From: Gambelia wislizenii
Lineage: Eukaryota; Chordata; Lepidosauria; Squamata; Crotaphytidae
Assembly: GCA_030847615.1 (NCBI GenBank)
Contig: JAUMIR010000003.1
Span: 62,915,001 to 62,979,000, forward strand
Length of the DNA: 64,000 bases
Reading direction: 5' to 3'
Part shown: positions 1-12,707 of the stretch, one piece after another
Layout: each line of letters starts with the position of its first letter
How positions within the stretch are numbered: the stretch's first letter is position 1
The notes under the pieces: generated by a model
Database searches by the model: none
What the model saw: the letters and a program-made list of their open reading frames with translations, nothing else
What the model was told of the DNA's origin: nothing
Translations under genes and position numbers: made by a program

Positions 1-3000
1 CTAACTTGAGATAGTTTCTGATATGTCCTTATATAGATCTCCAACTTTTTCCCAATAATCTAATAGTAATTTCCAATCCTCCTTCATTTTACCACTCCCT
101 TTCTGTCTCATTCTATTAGTTAGCTCATCCAGCTCTGTTAAATCCAACAGCTTATCTTTCCATTCTTCTATCTTTAGTTGTTCTTTTAGTTTCCATTTTT
201 TCGCAACAATCATCCTAGCTGCGGTAATCATATATAGTATGATCCTCCATAATTTGTTTTCTTCATTCTTATTTAAACCTTTGATTATGTTTAATAGATA
301 TAGTTCGGGGACAAATTCCAATTTGATTTGTAAGATGTTATTGATACGGTTATGGACATCTAACCAAAAATTTTTGACTATGGCACAGGTCCATGTATAA
401 GCGAACTCGGAGATTTACTGCACTTCCAGCAATTAACATTTATCATAATCTTCATTTTATTAAGTTTTACTGGAATGTAATACCACCTATTTGAGATTTT
501 AAGATAATTTTCTTTTAGATTTTGACATGCGGTAATTTCATGGTTCTCTTCCATGCCTTCATCCAATCTTCCAAATCTATACTATATCCAAAATCCTGAG
601 CCCACCTCACCATATAGTCTTTGATATATACCTGTTCAAATTTTCTAGTGTAAAGTAGTTTATAGAATTTTGATAGTAGTTTCCTCTGAGACTCACCCCA
701 TATCACTTTATCCAGCTCGTTTAATTCTTTCTCTACTCCTCCCTCTTTCAGTTCTTCTCTATATCTTGATTTTATTTGGTAATAAGAGAACCAATTTATA
801 TTAGATATCATTTCCAGTTGTTCTTTCATTTTTAATGTTCTCGTACCTTCCTTTCCTATTTCTGTTATATCTGAGTATCTCATCCAACAGTTAGTTTCAT
901 TCCATCTTGCCTGGAATGCTTCCTGCGAGGAGGTCCAAACTGGTATTTTAAAATAAAAGCTATCCTTCACTCTTAGCCAGGTCCTAAGTAACCCTTTTCT
1001 CACGCAGTGATTTTCAAAATCCTTGTTCACCTTGTATTTCTCGTATATCAGATATGCATGCCACCCATATCGTATATCTTGTTTTTCCACATTTACTATT
1101 TTCTCTTTCGTTAGTTTTACCCAATCTTTCAACCACAGAAACGTCGCTGCTTCGTAACATGATCTTAAATCAGGTAGTCCCCAACCTCCCCTTTCTATAT
1201 CATCTAGTAAGTAACTCCACTTAATCCTAGCCTCCTTCTTTTCCCAAATATAGTTTCTCAACACCTTTTCCCGTACATCGAAGATATATTCCTTATGTAT
1301 TATCGGAAGATTCTGGAAAAGGTATAACAATTTGGGGAGCACTACCATTTTAATTGATGCTATTTTTCCTAGCATTGTAACTTTTTTTTCCTCCACGCTT
1401 CCAAATCTTTTTAAATTTCCAACCATAGTCTATAATAATTATTGTCGTATAAATCCCCATTTCGTTTTGTAAGCCAGATTCCTAAATATTTAGTTCTTTT
1501 AACTATTTCACATCCCGTTTTTGCTCTTAAGTCTTCTTCCTCCCTCTTATTCATGTTTTTCATCAAAATCGAAGTTTTAAGTTTGTGTATTTTAAATCCA
1601 GAATGGTCTCCAATGTTTGCTAACGTTTCCATTAGTTCTTCGACTTGGTCTGTTGGATTTTCTAGGATAATAACCAAATTGTCCGCAAACACTCTTAATT
1701 TATATGTATATCCCTTAACTTTAACTCCTGGGATCTTTGTGTTTGCTCTAATACTATTATTCAACACTTCCAGTACTGCAATGAAAAGCAAGGGTGAAAT
1801 GGGACAACTCTCTCTTGTCCCTTTCTTAATCTTAATCATATTCGATCTCTCCCAGTTTATAATCAACTGTGCAGACTATTCTGTATATATCTGTTCTATC
1901 CTCTTCACAAATTTTTCATCCAGGTTCATCCTCTCCAATACTACTAGCATAAAGTCCCACTTCACGTTATCAAATGCCTTCTTGGCATCGATAAACATCA
2001 GTCCTAGTTTCCTTTTGTTATGCGTGTCATAATACTCCAGCAAGTCCAGGATCAATCTTATATTTTGACTGATCTTCCTTTCAGGCAAGAAACCATTCTG
2101 GTCTTCATGGATTAGGTGTTGTAGTACTTTCTTTAATCTTTTTGTAAGAATTATATATATTTTATAATCTTGATTGAGGAGGGATATTGGACGATAATTT
2201 GCTACGTCCTCATCCTTCCCTTCCTTCGGAATAATGGTTATATTCGCATTTGTCCAAGATTTAGGGACACCGTTTTTTTCAATATCATTGAAAGTTTTTA
2301 ATAGTGGTATACTCAACTCATCCTCCAATTTCTTATAGAAAAGTGCAGTATATCCATCTGGCCCCAGTGCTTTGTTCAGTTTTAGGTCCTTTATGACCTC
2401 TACTATTTCCATCATGGTTATTGGGGCATTAAGAATTTTCTGTTGCTCCTTGTTGGTTTTAGGTATTGTTTATTTTTCTGAGTATTCTCTCAAATTTTTT
2501 CTTCCATCCATCTCCATGGCATGATCATACAACTGACTATAGAATTCTTCGAATCTTTGCATAATCTCTTCTTGTTTTGTCACCAAACTATCTTTATGTT
2601 TTACTGCTGTTATTATCTTTTTCTCCATTTCTTTTTTTAATTTATACACAAGCCACTTGCCTGCCTTATTAGCATATTCAAAATTTGTCTGTCTTGTTTT
2701 CTTTAGTATCCTTTCAATTGCAGTCATTGACTCCGCACTGAGTTGTTTTTGAATTAGTTTTATTTGTTTACTTAAATCTTCATCATTTGGTTTGAATCTC
2801 AGTTTATCTTGTCTAGTTTTTAATTCGTTAATTAGAAATTTGTATCTTTCTATATATTGTTTTTTCTTTTCAGCTCCTTTTTAAATTAGTATCCCTCAGA
2901 AGACCGCTTTCCCTGCATCCCAGATTGTCTTCATAGAGACATCTTTTGTATTGTTTTCTAGAAAGTATTGTTTCGCATCTTTTTTAAAGTCTTCCAGAAA

Positions 3001-3500
3001 CTTTTTATCCTTCAAGAGGGATTCATTTAGTCTCCAGTTGCTACGTTTGTTATTTTTTACTTTCAACAAAATCTTAATAGGGAAGTGGTCAGAGGTTATT
3101 TAAGCCATTATGTCCATTTCTTGAATTTGTGTTACCAGATATTTTTTTTTTTAAGCAAGACATAAATCAATTCTTGACATCGATTTGAACTGGTCAGAAT
3201 AAAAGGTATAGCCTCTTCTCTTTCCATATAATGATGACCAAACATCTTTTAGTGTTAAATCTTCGATTAAGTCAAATAAACTCTTTGGAAGATTCCCTTG
3301 TGACCTCGATCTTTTCTGTTTGGATCTGTCTAATCTTGGGTCTAAGACCCCATTAAAATCTCCTAGAATTATAATGTGCTCATTCTCATATTTTTCAAGG
3401 GTAGTGTATGAAAACCTTCATTAGGAGCGTATGAAACTACTATTATTGCTCTAAGATTTTGAAAGTCTACTTCTTTTATTTTCAGTTTTTATAGGAAAAA
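1..3500 (-). mobile_element. L1-type LINE, ORF2 remnant (decayed)
   Basis: Read on the minus strand this is L1 ORF2, from the endonuclease domain down to its stop codon (TAG, complement of 1-3). Visible parts are an endonuclease segment with GDFNGVLD near 3340, an RT segment with NYRPISLLN and GFLPERK (about 2415-1876), RT motifs KKGTRESCPISPLLF and FADN (about 1810-1680), and a C-terminal cysteine pair CWKC near 430. The frame is broken near 2880, 2460, 1870, 1415 and 510. The usual FADD catalytic motif reads FADN. The 5' end is truncated near 3500, so ORF1 is absent, and the 3' UTR lies outside the window. It is a dead copy, in antisense orientation to SEPTIN2. Confidence 0.9.
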
Positions 3501-4688
3501 GGCTTCAGGGGAGGACATGGAGGAAACTGTTTCCACCACCCCCACTGCCTCCACTTTTCCTGTTTTCCACCCAGGCCTTCATATCTCTTAACATGAACTG
3601 ACATATTAGCTTTAAAGCTGGTTTCTGTAAGTTTTCTGGGCCTTAGAATCTATCGTGGAAGAGATGATAATTGACACTTGCAGAAGCTGTTCCCTCGTGT
3701 GTCGTGAATCTTCAGGTGTCCTTAGTTTAAAGCTAGGACCTTCTATTCAAATGTCAAAGGGACTCTAGTGATGGATATGAAATTATCTTGGCATTTTTGC
3801 TCCATTAACTTTTTATGTATATTTATTTGAAATCAGGGTTTACCCATTTTATTTCCAAATTAGCATAATCAGGCATTTAAAGTGAAATCAGTGGAATCAG
3901 AAGATCAATAACTAAATTTCTAGATAATTCAGTGATTTTCTGCTCTGAGATGAAAGAACACTATAATTGTGGAGTTGTCTGGTTATAGGATGAAAACAAC
4001 TTTGTTGAACAGTCTGTGATAGGAACTGGGCAGGGGAGCATCTGCTGGTTCTACTGGATCTCTTGGCAGTTTTCAGTATAGCCAAACCATAGTATTCATC
4101 TGAGTGGCCTGGTTGGAATGGGACATGTAGACATCATTTGACCATTGCTCTTGATCTTTCTAGCAGCCCCCGTTCAGAAGATTATGCTGTTGGACTCTGT
4201 GGCTGCTGGCCTAGGGTATAGGTGGGAATTGTGTAGGCTACAAGTGGCCCTTTGGAGAAGGTTGTGTGGTTCTTGCATCCCTGGACCTAACTTTTAAAAA
4301 AAAATGGCCAAAATGCACCATTCCACTGAAAATTACTTCTGGGGTCGCAGTTTGGTCCATAAATGCTGTTTCAGGGGCTTCTTCCCCAAAACAACAATAA
4401 TAATAAACACTTTTAAGTGTCTGTGATATCACTTCAGCTTGCCAAAAGTGGTGGTGTTGGTGCAGCTTATGCTGGTTCAGAAGGTACTAAAATTGGTTCT
4501 CCAGCATTCAGTGCTTGCCTGTTCCCGACATATCTGTCCGTCAGGTTTCTGTCTTGTCCCCCTTTATTATTTAGTATATATGTGAAACTGTAGACAGAAG
4601 TCATTTGAAGTTTGCGTGTTCTGTGCCACCATATGTTGATGATACCCAACCCTGTCTTTCCTTTCTCTGTAAAGTGGATGACAACTTT
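3501..4688. other. No gene seen; AT-rich non-coding sequence
   Basis: I see no exon with splice sites and no repeat that I recognise firmly. Short open frames at 4238-4432 and 4467-4773 have no recognisable content. The segment is either 5' flank or an early intron of SEPTIN2. Confidence 0.5.
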
Positions 4689-4789
4689 TGGCCCTCCATA
4701 TGTTTTTGGACTGCAACTCCCGTAATCCCACATTGGCCATGTTAACTAGGACTGATAGGAATTGTGGCTTCAAAACATCTGGAAGGCCA
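4689..4789. repeat. Short inverted-repeat element (MITE-like)
   Basis: The first 30 bases or so (TGGCCCTCCATATG...) are matched imperfectly by the reverse complement of the last 30 (CATCTGGAAGGCCA). A repeat with a GGACT(A)CAACTCC core and GGCC ends is common in reptile genomes. The transposon superfamily is not certain, and no clear target duplication was found. Confidence 0.5.
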
Positions 4790-4819
4790 CATTTGTCAGC
4801 TGCAATTTAAATGCAGATA

Positions 4820-4987
4820 TAAGTGCAATTCACTGCCTTGTAGTGTGGTAGAGTCTCCTCCTTTGGAGGTTTTTAAACAGAGGCTGGATGGTCATCTGTC
4901 TGGAATGATTTGATTGTGTATTCATGCATGGCAGAGGGGTTGGACTGGATGGCCCTTGAGGTCTCTTCCAACTCTATGATTCTATGA
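4820..4987 (+). mobile_element. CR1 LINE, 3'-terminal fragment
   Basis: It corresponds to the last codons of CR1 ORF2 (SVVESPPLEVFKQRLDGH-like) followed by the short CR1 3' end. That end closes in the characteristic ATTCTATGA octamer repeats at 4975-4987. It is 5'-truncated, as most CR1 copies are. The same 3' end appears in copies at 50.1, 54.1 and 56.2 kb. Confidence 0.85.
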
Positions 4988-6315
4988 AATCCAAGTTTGA
5001 AATAAGTGGGGTGATTTTGGTAATGGATTAAATGAGGGAAAATATATAGAACTTTGATCCAAACAAGAAAAAGATGGTCTTGGCCAAGTGAAAGGCAGAT
5101 CAGGGTGAAATGATTCAGTCTGGGCTACATGCCCCTTAAAGATTCAGCTTTGTGGTCTGGCTGTATTCTTGGGTTCAGCCCCAGACTTTGATGTCCAGTT
5201 GTCAGCAACAGCCAGGAATGTATTTATATAGCTAAGGTTAGTGTGGTAACTGTACCTGTTCTTGGAGATGTTGGATCTAGCCATGGTTTTAGTTACATCT
5301 GTTTTGGACTGGCTTAATATTCTCTACATGGAGCTAATCTAGAAAAGCATTTGAAAATTTAGCTACTTCAGAATGCTTCAGTTTTCCTCCCCTCCACTTT
5401 CATCCTCCCATTAGCAGGCAAAGTTTTAAAATTTCAAGCAGGCCTCTAAGCTTTAAATCATGTTTGTGGAAAGGTCTCCAACTAGTTTGATGCTGTATCT
5501 TTTTACTGATAAGTTTTAATTATATTTTAATCTCTTAACATTTTAATTGTATTTTTAAAATCGAGTTTACTAGTGTTAACTGCTTGAGTGTACATGGTGG
5601 TATAGAAATGTGATAAAATCAGCCCTGCTGAAAAGTACAGCTTTTTATTGTAAGATCCCCAGAATGATTTACTGTACATATTTCCTTTAAAGGGTTCATC
5701 CAAATTGGTCTAAAGAAATGTGAATTTTCACAATATAACTCCTTTCCTTATTGTCACCTCCACATCTACTCATCTGTGTTAGTGTAACTTTTTCCTGGGG
5801 GAGGGGGTGGCACAAGTTTGTAGCAATTTCTTGGATCTACACTAGGGCTTCTCCAGAGTTGGTTTTTAAAAAAAACTAAGGGTGTGGTTGACCCATGATA
5901 CGTGGTGGACCTATGATTTGAAGGGTATGTTTACTACTCTGAATTTGTTTTCTTAGAGTTAACAGGCATAATGCCAAAGTGCCATTCCAGCAATGCGTTG
6001 ATACAGTTCAGTGGTGTAATTAAAAAAAAAAAAAGGAGGAGAGAAGGAAACTTCTTAATTGCAAGACATATTGGAACAAAAAAGTAATCCCTGAGGGTGG
6101 GAATAAAATGGTGCAGCTGGTGCTGGGAATTGCTACAAGATAGTCCAGGAAAACAGAAACATTGTCTGGATATTTTTTTAAATGAGAACTACAACAACAA
6201 ATACCGCATCCTCCAGCAGCCTCCTGACACATTTGCCCATGTGGAGGAGCCCTATGTTTACTTATTTCACCATAAAATAGTCGATTTTGGTGGGAGGACA
6301 AATTCTCAACTTCTG
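4988..6315. other. No gene seen
   Basis: AT-rich non-coding sequence. I found no exon of SEPTIN2 here. In particular, I found nothing like the N-terminal segment that should precede the P-loop exon. Confidence 0.45.
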
Positions 6316-6375
6316 ATAGGTTCACTTTAGGATTACCATAAGTCAGAAATGACTTGAAGGCACACAGTAACAAAT
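6316..6375 (+). repeat. BovB/SINE-type 3' tail fragment
   Basis: The sequence ACCATAAGTCAGAAATGACT followed by TGAAGGCACACAGTAACAA is the same 3' tail found on the SINEs at 29.1 and 59.2 kb. The tRNA-like head is missing. It may be a truncated SINE or a truncated BovB-type LINE. Confidence 0.6.
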
Positions 6376-7069
6376 TTCTGGTAAAGATAGATGTAATTCA
6401 GAAGTACTTTTGAGTTCAACAATGCAGTTATAGTATTAACCTTTGAAAGCTGCTTTTTCAATCCTAGGTTGTCTAGCAAACACAGTAACAATACCTAGCT
6501 GTCTCTCATTCTCATTAAGTTTGTGTGGGAAATAACAGGAACACTTCATATACTTCTTTCTCAACGGCACAGAGGTTAATTGCTCACAAAACAGATAATA
6601 TACAGTAGTGCTGAAATATGATATAGGGGACCAAAAGGAGTAGTCTGGTCCATCAGATTTGTTTCATATTTTACTGAACTAATTATATAGTGCAAAACCA
6701 AAGTAGCAGTATTATGTAGTGCTATGATAGTTACTGAAAGGAAAGTGACTTTATATGGCTAACAGAGGAATGCTCAGTTGCAGCTTAACTGGTTCTGTGG
6801 CTAGAGCAGAAGGGGAAACTTCCAAGTTTTCTTTTTTCATTTCATTATAATAAAAAGTGATGAGCAGTTATATACAAATGAAACAGCCATTTAACAGTTC
6901 ATTTAAAAAGCTTAAAACCAAGGTATATTTGTAGGAATTCCACCCACCCACCCACCCTGAAGCAGCTGGTAAAATGAGAGTGTCTTACCATTTCTACTAG
7001 AAACAATGGGAACTTTTGGAAAGCTTAAATGAAATATTTCTCTTTTAAAATGAGCAAAGCACTTTTTGA

Positions 7070-7437
7070 GACAAGGTTTTACTTAGACAAATGCAAAATT
7101 CTACATTTAGGCCACAAAAATCAAATGCACAGGTGTAGGAATGGGGATACTTTGCTCAGCAGTACTACATCTGAAAAAGACCTTGGGATTATTGTTGGCC
7201 ATAAATTGTACATAAGCTGGCGGTATGATGCTGCAGCAAAGAAGGCAAATGCTATCTTAACCTGCATTAATATAAGCATAATTTCCAAGTTGAGAGAAGT
7301 AATAGTTCCCCCATGTTGTGTACGGGTCAGGCCTCATCTGGAGCAGCTGCTGGGGCTGCTCTAGTTGAAGATCCTGCATTGGGCAGAGGCCTGGACCTGA
7401 TGGCCCATAGGACCCTTTTCAGTTCTATGATTCTATG
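7070..7437 (+). mobile_element. CR1-type LINE, ORF2 C-terminal fragment
   Basis: An open frame at 7029-7364 includes CKILHLGHKNQMHRCRNGD, EKDLGIIVGHKL, AAAKKANAIL and VRPHLE. These are landmarks of the CR1 ORF2 region after the RT palm, and they match the copies at 50-56 kb. After VRPHLE the frame leaves the family, an internal deletion, and the element ends in TTCTATGATTCTATG at 7420-7436. It is an old, diverged copy and not a host gene. Confidence 0.85.
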
Positions 7438-8259
7438 CTGGTATACTGTATACAATACTGTTTTTGTGTAGATAATATATATCTTTTGTTTGTAAGAAAG
7501 GTTTCTTTTATTTTTAACCCTTTTCCTACTTAGATGGGAATAACTATGATCCATCTGCCTAGGAAATAAATGGTGAAATAGTTTGCAGCATTTTCTCTCT
7601 TGCAGTAAATATATTCTCAGTTTTGCGTAAACAAAACCCAAACTGCAATTTTCTATAACTTACTTAGCAATAAGCTCCTTTGAACTCTGTAGACATGTAT
7701 AGGATTACACTGCAAGATGAGAGGCCACAGTGGTATGCAAGTTTAGTAGGGAGTAAACTAAATAAGCCAGAGACAGTCTCCATAGTTCCTTTAGCTCAGC
7801 ATCTGAACAAGAATATATGATTTGTTTCTCTGAATCAGCCAGCAGTATAACCTAAGGTTTGTTCTTTATTTATAATGCTGACTAGAGAGGATAATGCTGA
7901 CTGGAGAGGAACAAATGAAAGCTCTCATTTGAGATGTCACAATAAACCATTGATAGGAAGTCCCTGGAGTGTTGTCACTCCAACTGGCAGGAGGAACCAA
8001 GTGAGAGCAATGGAGTTGCATGTACCAGTGCACTGCTCATTTTTGATAAGCCAAAATTATAAAGAATTAGTCAGTGGTGAGTTCTGAACCTGGACAGTAT
8101 TACAGAGTGAAAGAACTTGCAGAAGGCTCTTTAGGAAACCATCCTTTCATATAAAAAAACACATTAAGCATTCTGGCAATTCAGAAATTCACAAGTATAT
8201 AGTAAAGAAGTACATGATAGCCCTAAATTCTTAACTACTTTTAGAAGATGTTCTCTGTA
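7438..8259. other. No gene seen
   Basis: Non-coding sequence between a CR1 fragment and a MITE. A short open frame at 7875-8087 has no recognisable content. Confidence 0.45.
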
Positions 8260-8497
8260 CAGTAGGACCCCCATATCTCCTGGGAATTGGTTGTGGGGGG
8301 GGGACATGGATACTGAAAACCATGGATAATAGCGAACACCATTGAAAATAATTGGACTTCCGGTTTAAAATACCATACAGTTGCATTGGAGGACCTAGAA
8401 AATGGCTAGAGAGGACACATTTTCTAGGAGGACTTTATGGTAGGTGTACTGTTTTGTGTCCCGTGGATAATTTCAGTGGATACGGAGGGTCCTACTG
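8260..8497. mobile_element. pogo/Tigger-like MITE with TA duplication
   Basis: The element is 238 bp. It starts CAGTAGGACCCCCATATC and ends GATACGGAGGGTCCTACTG, imperfect terminal inverted repeats of about 20 bp. It is flanked on both sides by TA (8258-8259 and 8498-8499). A TA target and CAGT-type ends fit the Tc1/mariner-pogo (Tigger-like) group. It ends only 68 bp before the P-loop exon of SEPTIN2. Confidence 0.8.
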
Positions 8498-8565
8498 TAA
8501 ACACTTCCCTTTCAGCTTAATTTATGTTAGCTATTAATAATGATTGTTCTCATATTAATTCATAG

Positions 8566-8652
8566 GTGAATCTGGACTTGGGAAATCTACTCTCATAAAC
8601 AGCCTGTTCCTAACAGATCTCTACCCAGAAAGGATAATCCCAGGAGCAGCTG
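8566..8652 (+). CDS. SEPTIN2: SEPTIN2 exon: P-loop (G1) segment
   Basis: The exon is preceded by TTCATAG and followed by the donor GTAAAATG. It begins with two bases that complete a glycine codon and ends with one base of the next codon. It encodes [17 protein letters not shown] and then [20 protein letters not shown] is the Walker A / G1 loop that binds the GTP phosphates. Only an Ile-for-Val change separates it from human SEPT2 in this stretch. Confidence 0.95.
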
Positions 8653-9369
8653 GTAAAATGAGAATTTTGTCTACTTTGTTTTCTTAATTCTATATAATTC
8701 TTAATAAGCATTACCATATCTGATGTATAATATGTGTGGTCCATTAATGATAATGAACCATGGTTTCTTCATTCGATTTTGTTTTGCTTTAAATAATTTC
8801 TTGCTCCTTATTCTCTTATTCACGAAAACACCTATGGCTTTTTGCAGGATTTTGTGTATTTGAAAACTGTTTCTTGCATGCTACTGTGTCCATGTTCAAT
8901 ACTGGTAGATTAGTAATTGAGTCCTTCTTAAAACGTTTGTTTATTATTAATTATTTTAAATATAACATGTATCTAAATGTTATTTATAATTCCTTAGCAA
9001 TATTTCCACCAGTCCTTTTAACTGATCTTTCCTCGCATTGTAGAAACTGGAATGTCAAGCAGTGTTCCAGATGAGGGATGGTAGTTATTCCACTCATTTT
9101 GATTATTTTAAGCCTTGATTGGTCTTTGTCTTTTGCCCTTTCTTTTGTAGTTAAATGCTGTCTTAATTTTGTCCTCTTAATGAATCTGCTCAACAACAAC
9201 AAAAATGTTGGTCTTAAGGCAGGATGTTACAGTATAATAATTAGTTTGTTATTTACTTGTACTGTACTTTAATTAGATTATGTAGAATTATAATTACTGT
9301 TAATTTCTGATCTTGCTTCAAAGTTTCACCTTTATCAATCTTCTGAGATTAGATTTTATCATTTTCCAG

Positions 9370-9493
9370 AGAAAATTGAAAGAACTGTGCAGATTGAAGC
9401 TTCAACAGTTGAAATTGAGGAAAGAGGTGTGAAACTCCGCCTCACTGTAGTAGACACACCAGGATATGGCGATGCCATCAATTGTCGAGATTG
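9370..9493 (+). CDS. SEPTIN2: SEPTIN2 exon: switch I and G3 (DTPG)
   Basis: The acceptor is TTTTCCAG and the donor GTAAGTAT. The exon reads [18 protein letters not shown], then [20 protein letters not shown]. The threonine of ERTVQ corresponds to the switch-I threonine (Thr78 in human) that makes septin-2-group proteins GTPase-competent. DTPG is the G3 motif. The exon runs 2 nt, 40 codons, 2 nt, so phase is kept with both neighbours. Confidence 0.95.
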
Positions 9494-12251
9494 GTAAGTA
9501 TTTGGTAAATTGCCAATCTGATTTGGAAATAACGACTTGCTACTGGACATTGCAGTGTGCTCTATGTAAACAGGTTCTATTTCTGTTCTGTCTTTTCCTG
9601 GCTAAATACACTGGCTCTTGGGTTTTCTATTTGTTCTCATCTCTCATTACCACTCATACAATTGAATGTACAACTCTTACATTTCCCTAGCTTTGTTAGA
9701 TGTAGAAATGTATGGTACTTTTTATGAAAACTCTCAGATACATACACACTCCTAACACTACAGTCTTTGTGTAATCACCATCCTTGTGAAAGCTTCATTA
9801 TCTCTTTGTCTTTGCATCTTTGGACATTTATTATACTGCAGGAATAATGTTGGAGAAGTTCCTTTGTTCAGATGCTACCTAGTTGACAGATGAACACACA
9901 AATTTAGCTGCCTTTGGAAGATCAGTTTATTTGGTCCTCTAGTATCCATCACCATTTACACGTACTGCCTTTATTATATATTTGTGAATTTCTGAATCCC
10001 CAGAATGCTTAATGTGTTTTATAGGACTATAAAAAGGAGAAGTTAGAGTTGGCCAAAATGGGTTAGGATGGGCTACATTAAGAGGGTGCGCTAAAGCATC
10101 AGTGACAAATTTGCTTTCCTATATATCAGCTGGATAATTTTCAAGTGATGCATGACTTTCTCATACGTCTTATCTGGCTGCTGTAGTTGCCCCACAAAAG
10201 TTGAAAACATAGTAATATTAACGATGGGTGTGTTGAGGCAGGACAGATTTTAATGGATTTAGTTTAGATATCAGAAGATTTGTAATTACTCAGAGGTATA
10301 GCTGAAAAGTTTTCCCAGAGCAGTAATTAGAACAAAGAACATTAATTGTCAAAATATGGCTGCGTTTCTCAACAATAAAAATGGTTTTGTGTGTGTGTGT
10401 GTATGGGGGTGGATTTCTGCATGACAATGGTACCTTTATTTGGGTGCTTCATTGTGACACACTAAGGCTAAGCAGGTCTTACTCTGTGTAAGAGCTTTGT
10501 TTTGGTAGGTGGGGAATGCAGCTCCTTCCAGTTTGGTATCAGATTACTTCACACCATCTAATAGCCTATCTGTAATTGAACCTTTGAGCTAGTACTACTT
10601 CATGTCGATAGTATGTACAGTCAGACCCCTGAAGGGGGGTTGGTTCCCAGACTTACCATGGATATTGGAAGTGGCGGTTTACAGTGAACTCTATTAAAAT
10701 AAAGGATTTTTGGTAAAAACATACCATAGAGTTGCATTGGAGGACCAAAAAGATGCCTCTAGGCATTTCCAGGAAGAGTCTATGGGTATGTGTTTCCTTG
10801 AAATTAGATGGAATTAGCAATGTTAAAGTCTTCTGTGTTGTGCAACATGCATAGATGCTGTCATGAAGGAGTTCTCTCCCTCCCTTACTTCCTTCTGGTC
10901 AGTGATCCCAGAGGACGGGATTTGTATATCTGCCTTTTAAAATCTGGCTGCTCCTTTTGTAGCTGAAAGCAAAACAGCTGTCTAATCTTCACCATACTGG
11001 GCTCCAGTGATGTTGTGTTGAAAAAAATTTACTGCTATGTTTTTCTGCAGAGCATTTCCACTTACTGAGCAACTTTATTTCATAAGCTTAATAATCTCAC
11101 AGAAAAATACAAGTCAAGTGGTGCAACTAGAATCATACAATGCTTGTAAACTCTAAAGGTGTAATTGAGTTTTTCAGATGATTACCTCTAAAAGCACATA
11201 GAGTTATTTGCACAGTTTTGCAGGCATAAATATACTATTATTAAGTATATATTAATATAGATAGATAGATAGATATAGATATATAGATATTATTAAGAGC
11301 ATTTTGCACCTTTATTTTCCCACACCTTAAATTCTAAATATATTTGCTGTGGAGTTGTCATGTCGCAGAATATTTATAGATATTGCAAAAAATAATATTG
11401 AAGTAGAGTTTGAAATTTGTTTGAATATAATATTTATACAACACTGAATGAATCTTATTGACCCCTCCCCCCAACTACGTTTGGTTACTTGGAAAAAATA
11501 AGTATTTTTCTAGCATGAACAATTAGCAAGGCCAGGTTTTTTTAGTTTTTTTAATTAAGTCTAAGTTAAATGGTAAATCAGATTTCATTGGTTTCAAGTA
11601 GTGCACAGATTTTGATTCAAAATTTACTAGAAACCCCATACTCTGCTAGTTCTTTCATTTGTTCTGTGGTATGTTTGGAATTCTGTTGTGTTTTCTGAGT
11701 TCTGTAGGATAAACTGTAAGATCACTGTGATGTAAATAGGATTTTTTTTTCTTTTCAATAGTTGTACTAAAGCGCTTTCTAGGCTTTTTCTACCCTATGG
11801 TAGAGTCGGGGCTTATAAACATTCTTGGTCCTCAAATTTTAACTGAGCTTAGAAAGAACCTGGAAGGAGGAAGTGACCTCCCCTTCTCATTGCAGCCCCC
11901 ATGCACCCTAGAAACCGATTCCTGAGGAAGTCTCAGGAACTGTTTCTTGGGCAGCTTGAGGACAGCAGGGGTAATGGGGAAGAACAGAAATTCTGACACC
12001 AGCACCCTGTTGGATTTAGGCTAGTGGCTATTCATAGGACTGGGATACCTTCTAAATAGCTAGAAAAACAACTTGAGATGACTTGAATAATCAAGTTACT
12101 AGGGTTTTTTTTTTATGCCTTAACACTCATTCAGTCTTAAAATTCCTCTGGCAGAATTGTTGTTTGTTTTAAACAGCAGTTGTTTAACAACTGTTTCTAA
12201 AAATTTCAGAGGAGGAATATTTCAATAAGCTTAATTCATATTTTATAATAG
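9494..12251. other. SEPTIN2 intron, no other gene seen
   Basis: It holds a degraded pogo-like fragment near 10618, a short GT run at 10388-10402 and a short ATAG/AT stretch at 11255-11290. I found nothing coding. Confidence 0.6.
10618..10790. mobile_element. Degraded pogo/Tigger-like fragment
   Basis: It follows a TA and begins CAGTCAGACCCCTGAAGG. It shares the inner segment ACCATAGAGTTGCATTGGAGG with the MITE at 8260 (ACCATACAGTTGCATTGGAGG). The right terminal repeat was not found, so the 3' boundary is approximate. Confidence 0.5.
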
Positions 12252-12386
12252 TTTCAGGACTATTATTTCCTATATTGATGAGCAGTTCGAGCGCTATCTT
12301 CACGATGAGAGTGGTTTGAACAGACGGCATATTGTAGATAATCGAGTTCACTGCTGTTTCTATTTTATTTCACCATTTGGCCATGG
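12252..12386 (+). CDS. SEPTIN2: SEPTIN2 exon: post-G3 helix region
   Basis: The acceptor is the AG at 12250-12251. A second AG, inside TTTCAGG just downstream, would delete CFR and is rejected on protein homology. The exon encodes [20 protein letters not shown], then [20 protein letters not shown] and PFGHG. The donor is GTAGGTAT. The sequence [15 protein letters not shown] is highly conserved among septins. Confidence 0.95.
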
Positions 12387-12589
12387 GTAGGTATTATACT
12401 ATTTACGGATTTTTAAACATATATGCACAAGGAATAAAATGGTAGATAGTAATAATTTTGCTCTCTGTCTCACTATTCTTATATGTTTTTAAGAAATATA
12501 TGTTCCAGTGTTGTCTGTGTGAATAAATCTTTAGTTTGTGAAGAAATGGGGTTCAAATACCATAAAAACCTAGTATTTTCTTTTTTTAG

Positions 12590-12707
12590 ACTCAAGCCCT
12601 TAGATGTTGAGTTCATGAAAGCCATACACAACAAAGTAAACATTGTACCTGTAATTGCAAAAGCTGACACGCTTACTCTGAAGGAACGGGAAAGGCTGAA
12701 GAAAAGG
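12590..12707 (+). CDS. SEPTIN2: SEPTIN2 exon: G4 motif (AKAD)
   Basis: The acceptor TTTTTTTAG is followed by [20 protein letters not shown], then [23 protein letters not shown] is the septin G4 motif that gives guanine specificity. Human SEPT2 has LDIAF where this has LDVEF, the main difference in this exon. The donor is GTGAGACT. An open frame reading through both splice sites (12483-12761) is only an artefact of this exon. Confidence 0.95.

Noticed and set aside
6020..6373. Open frames on both strands near a SINE tail
   Set aside because: No known domain on either strand, and the right end is a repeat tail.
3501..8565. N-terminal SEPTIN2 exons upstream of the P-loop exon
   Set aside because: I looked for sequence encoding the segment before the P-loop with a matching donor phase and found none. 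These exons are probably outside the window.
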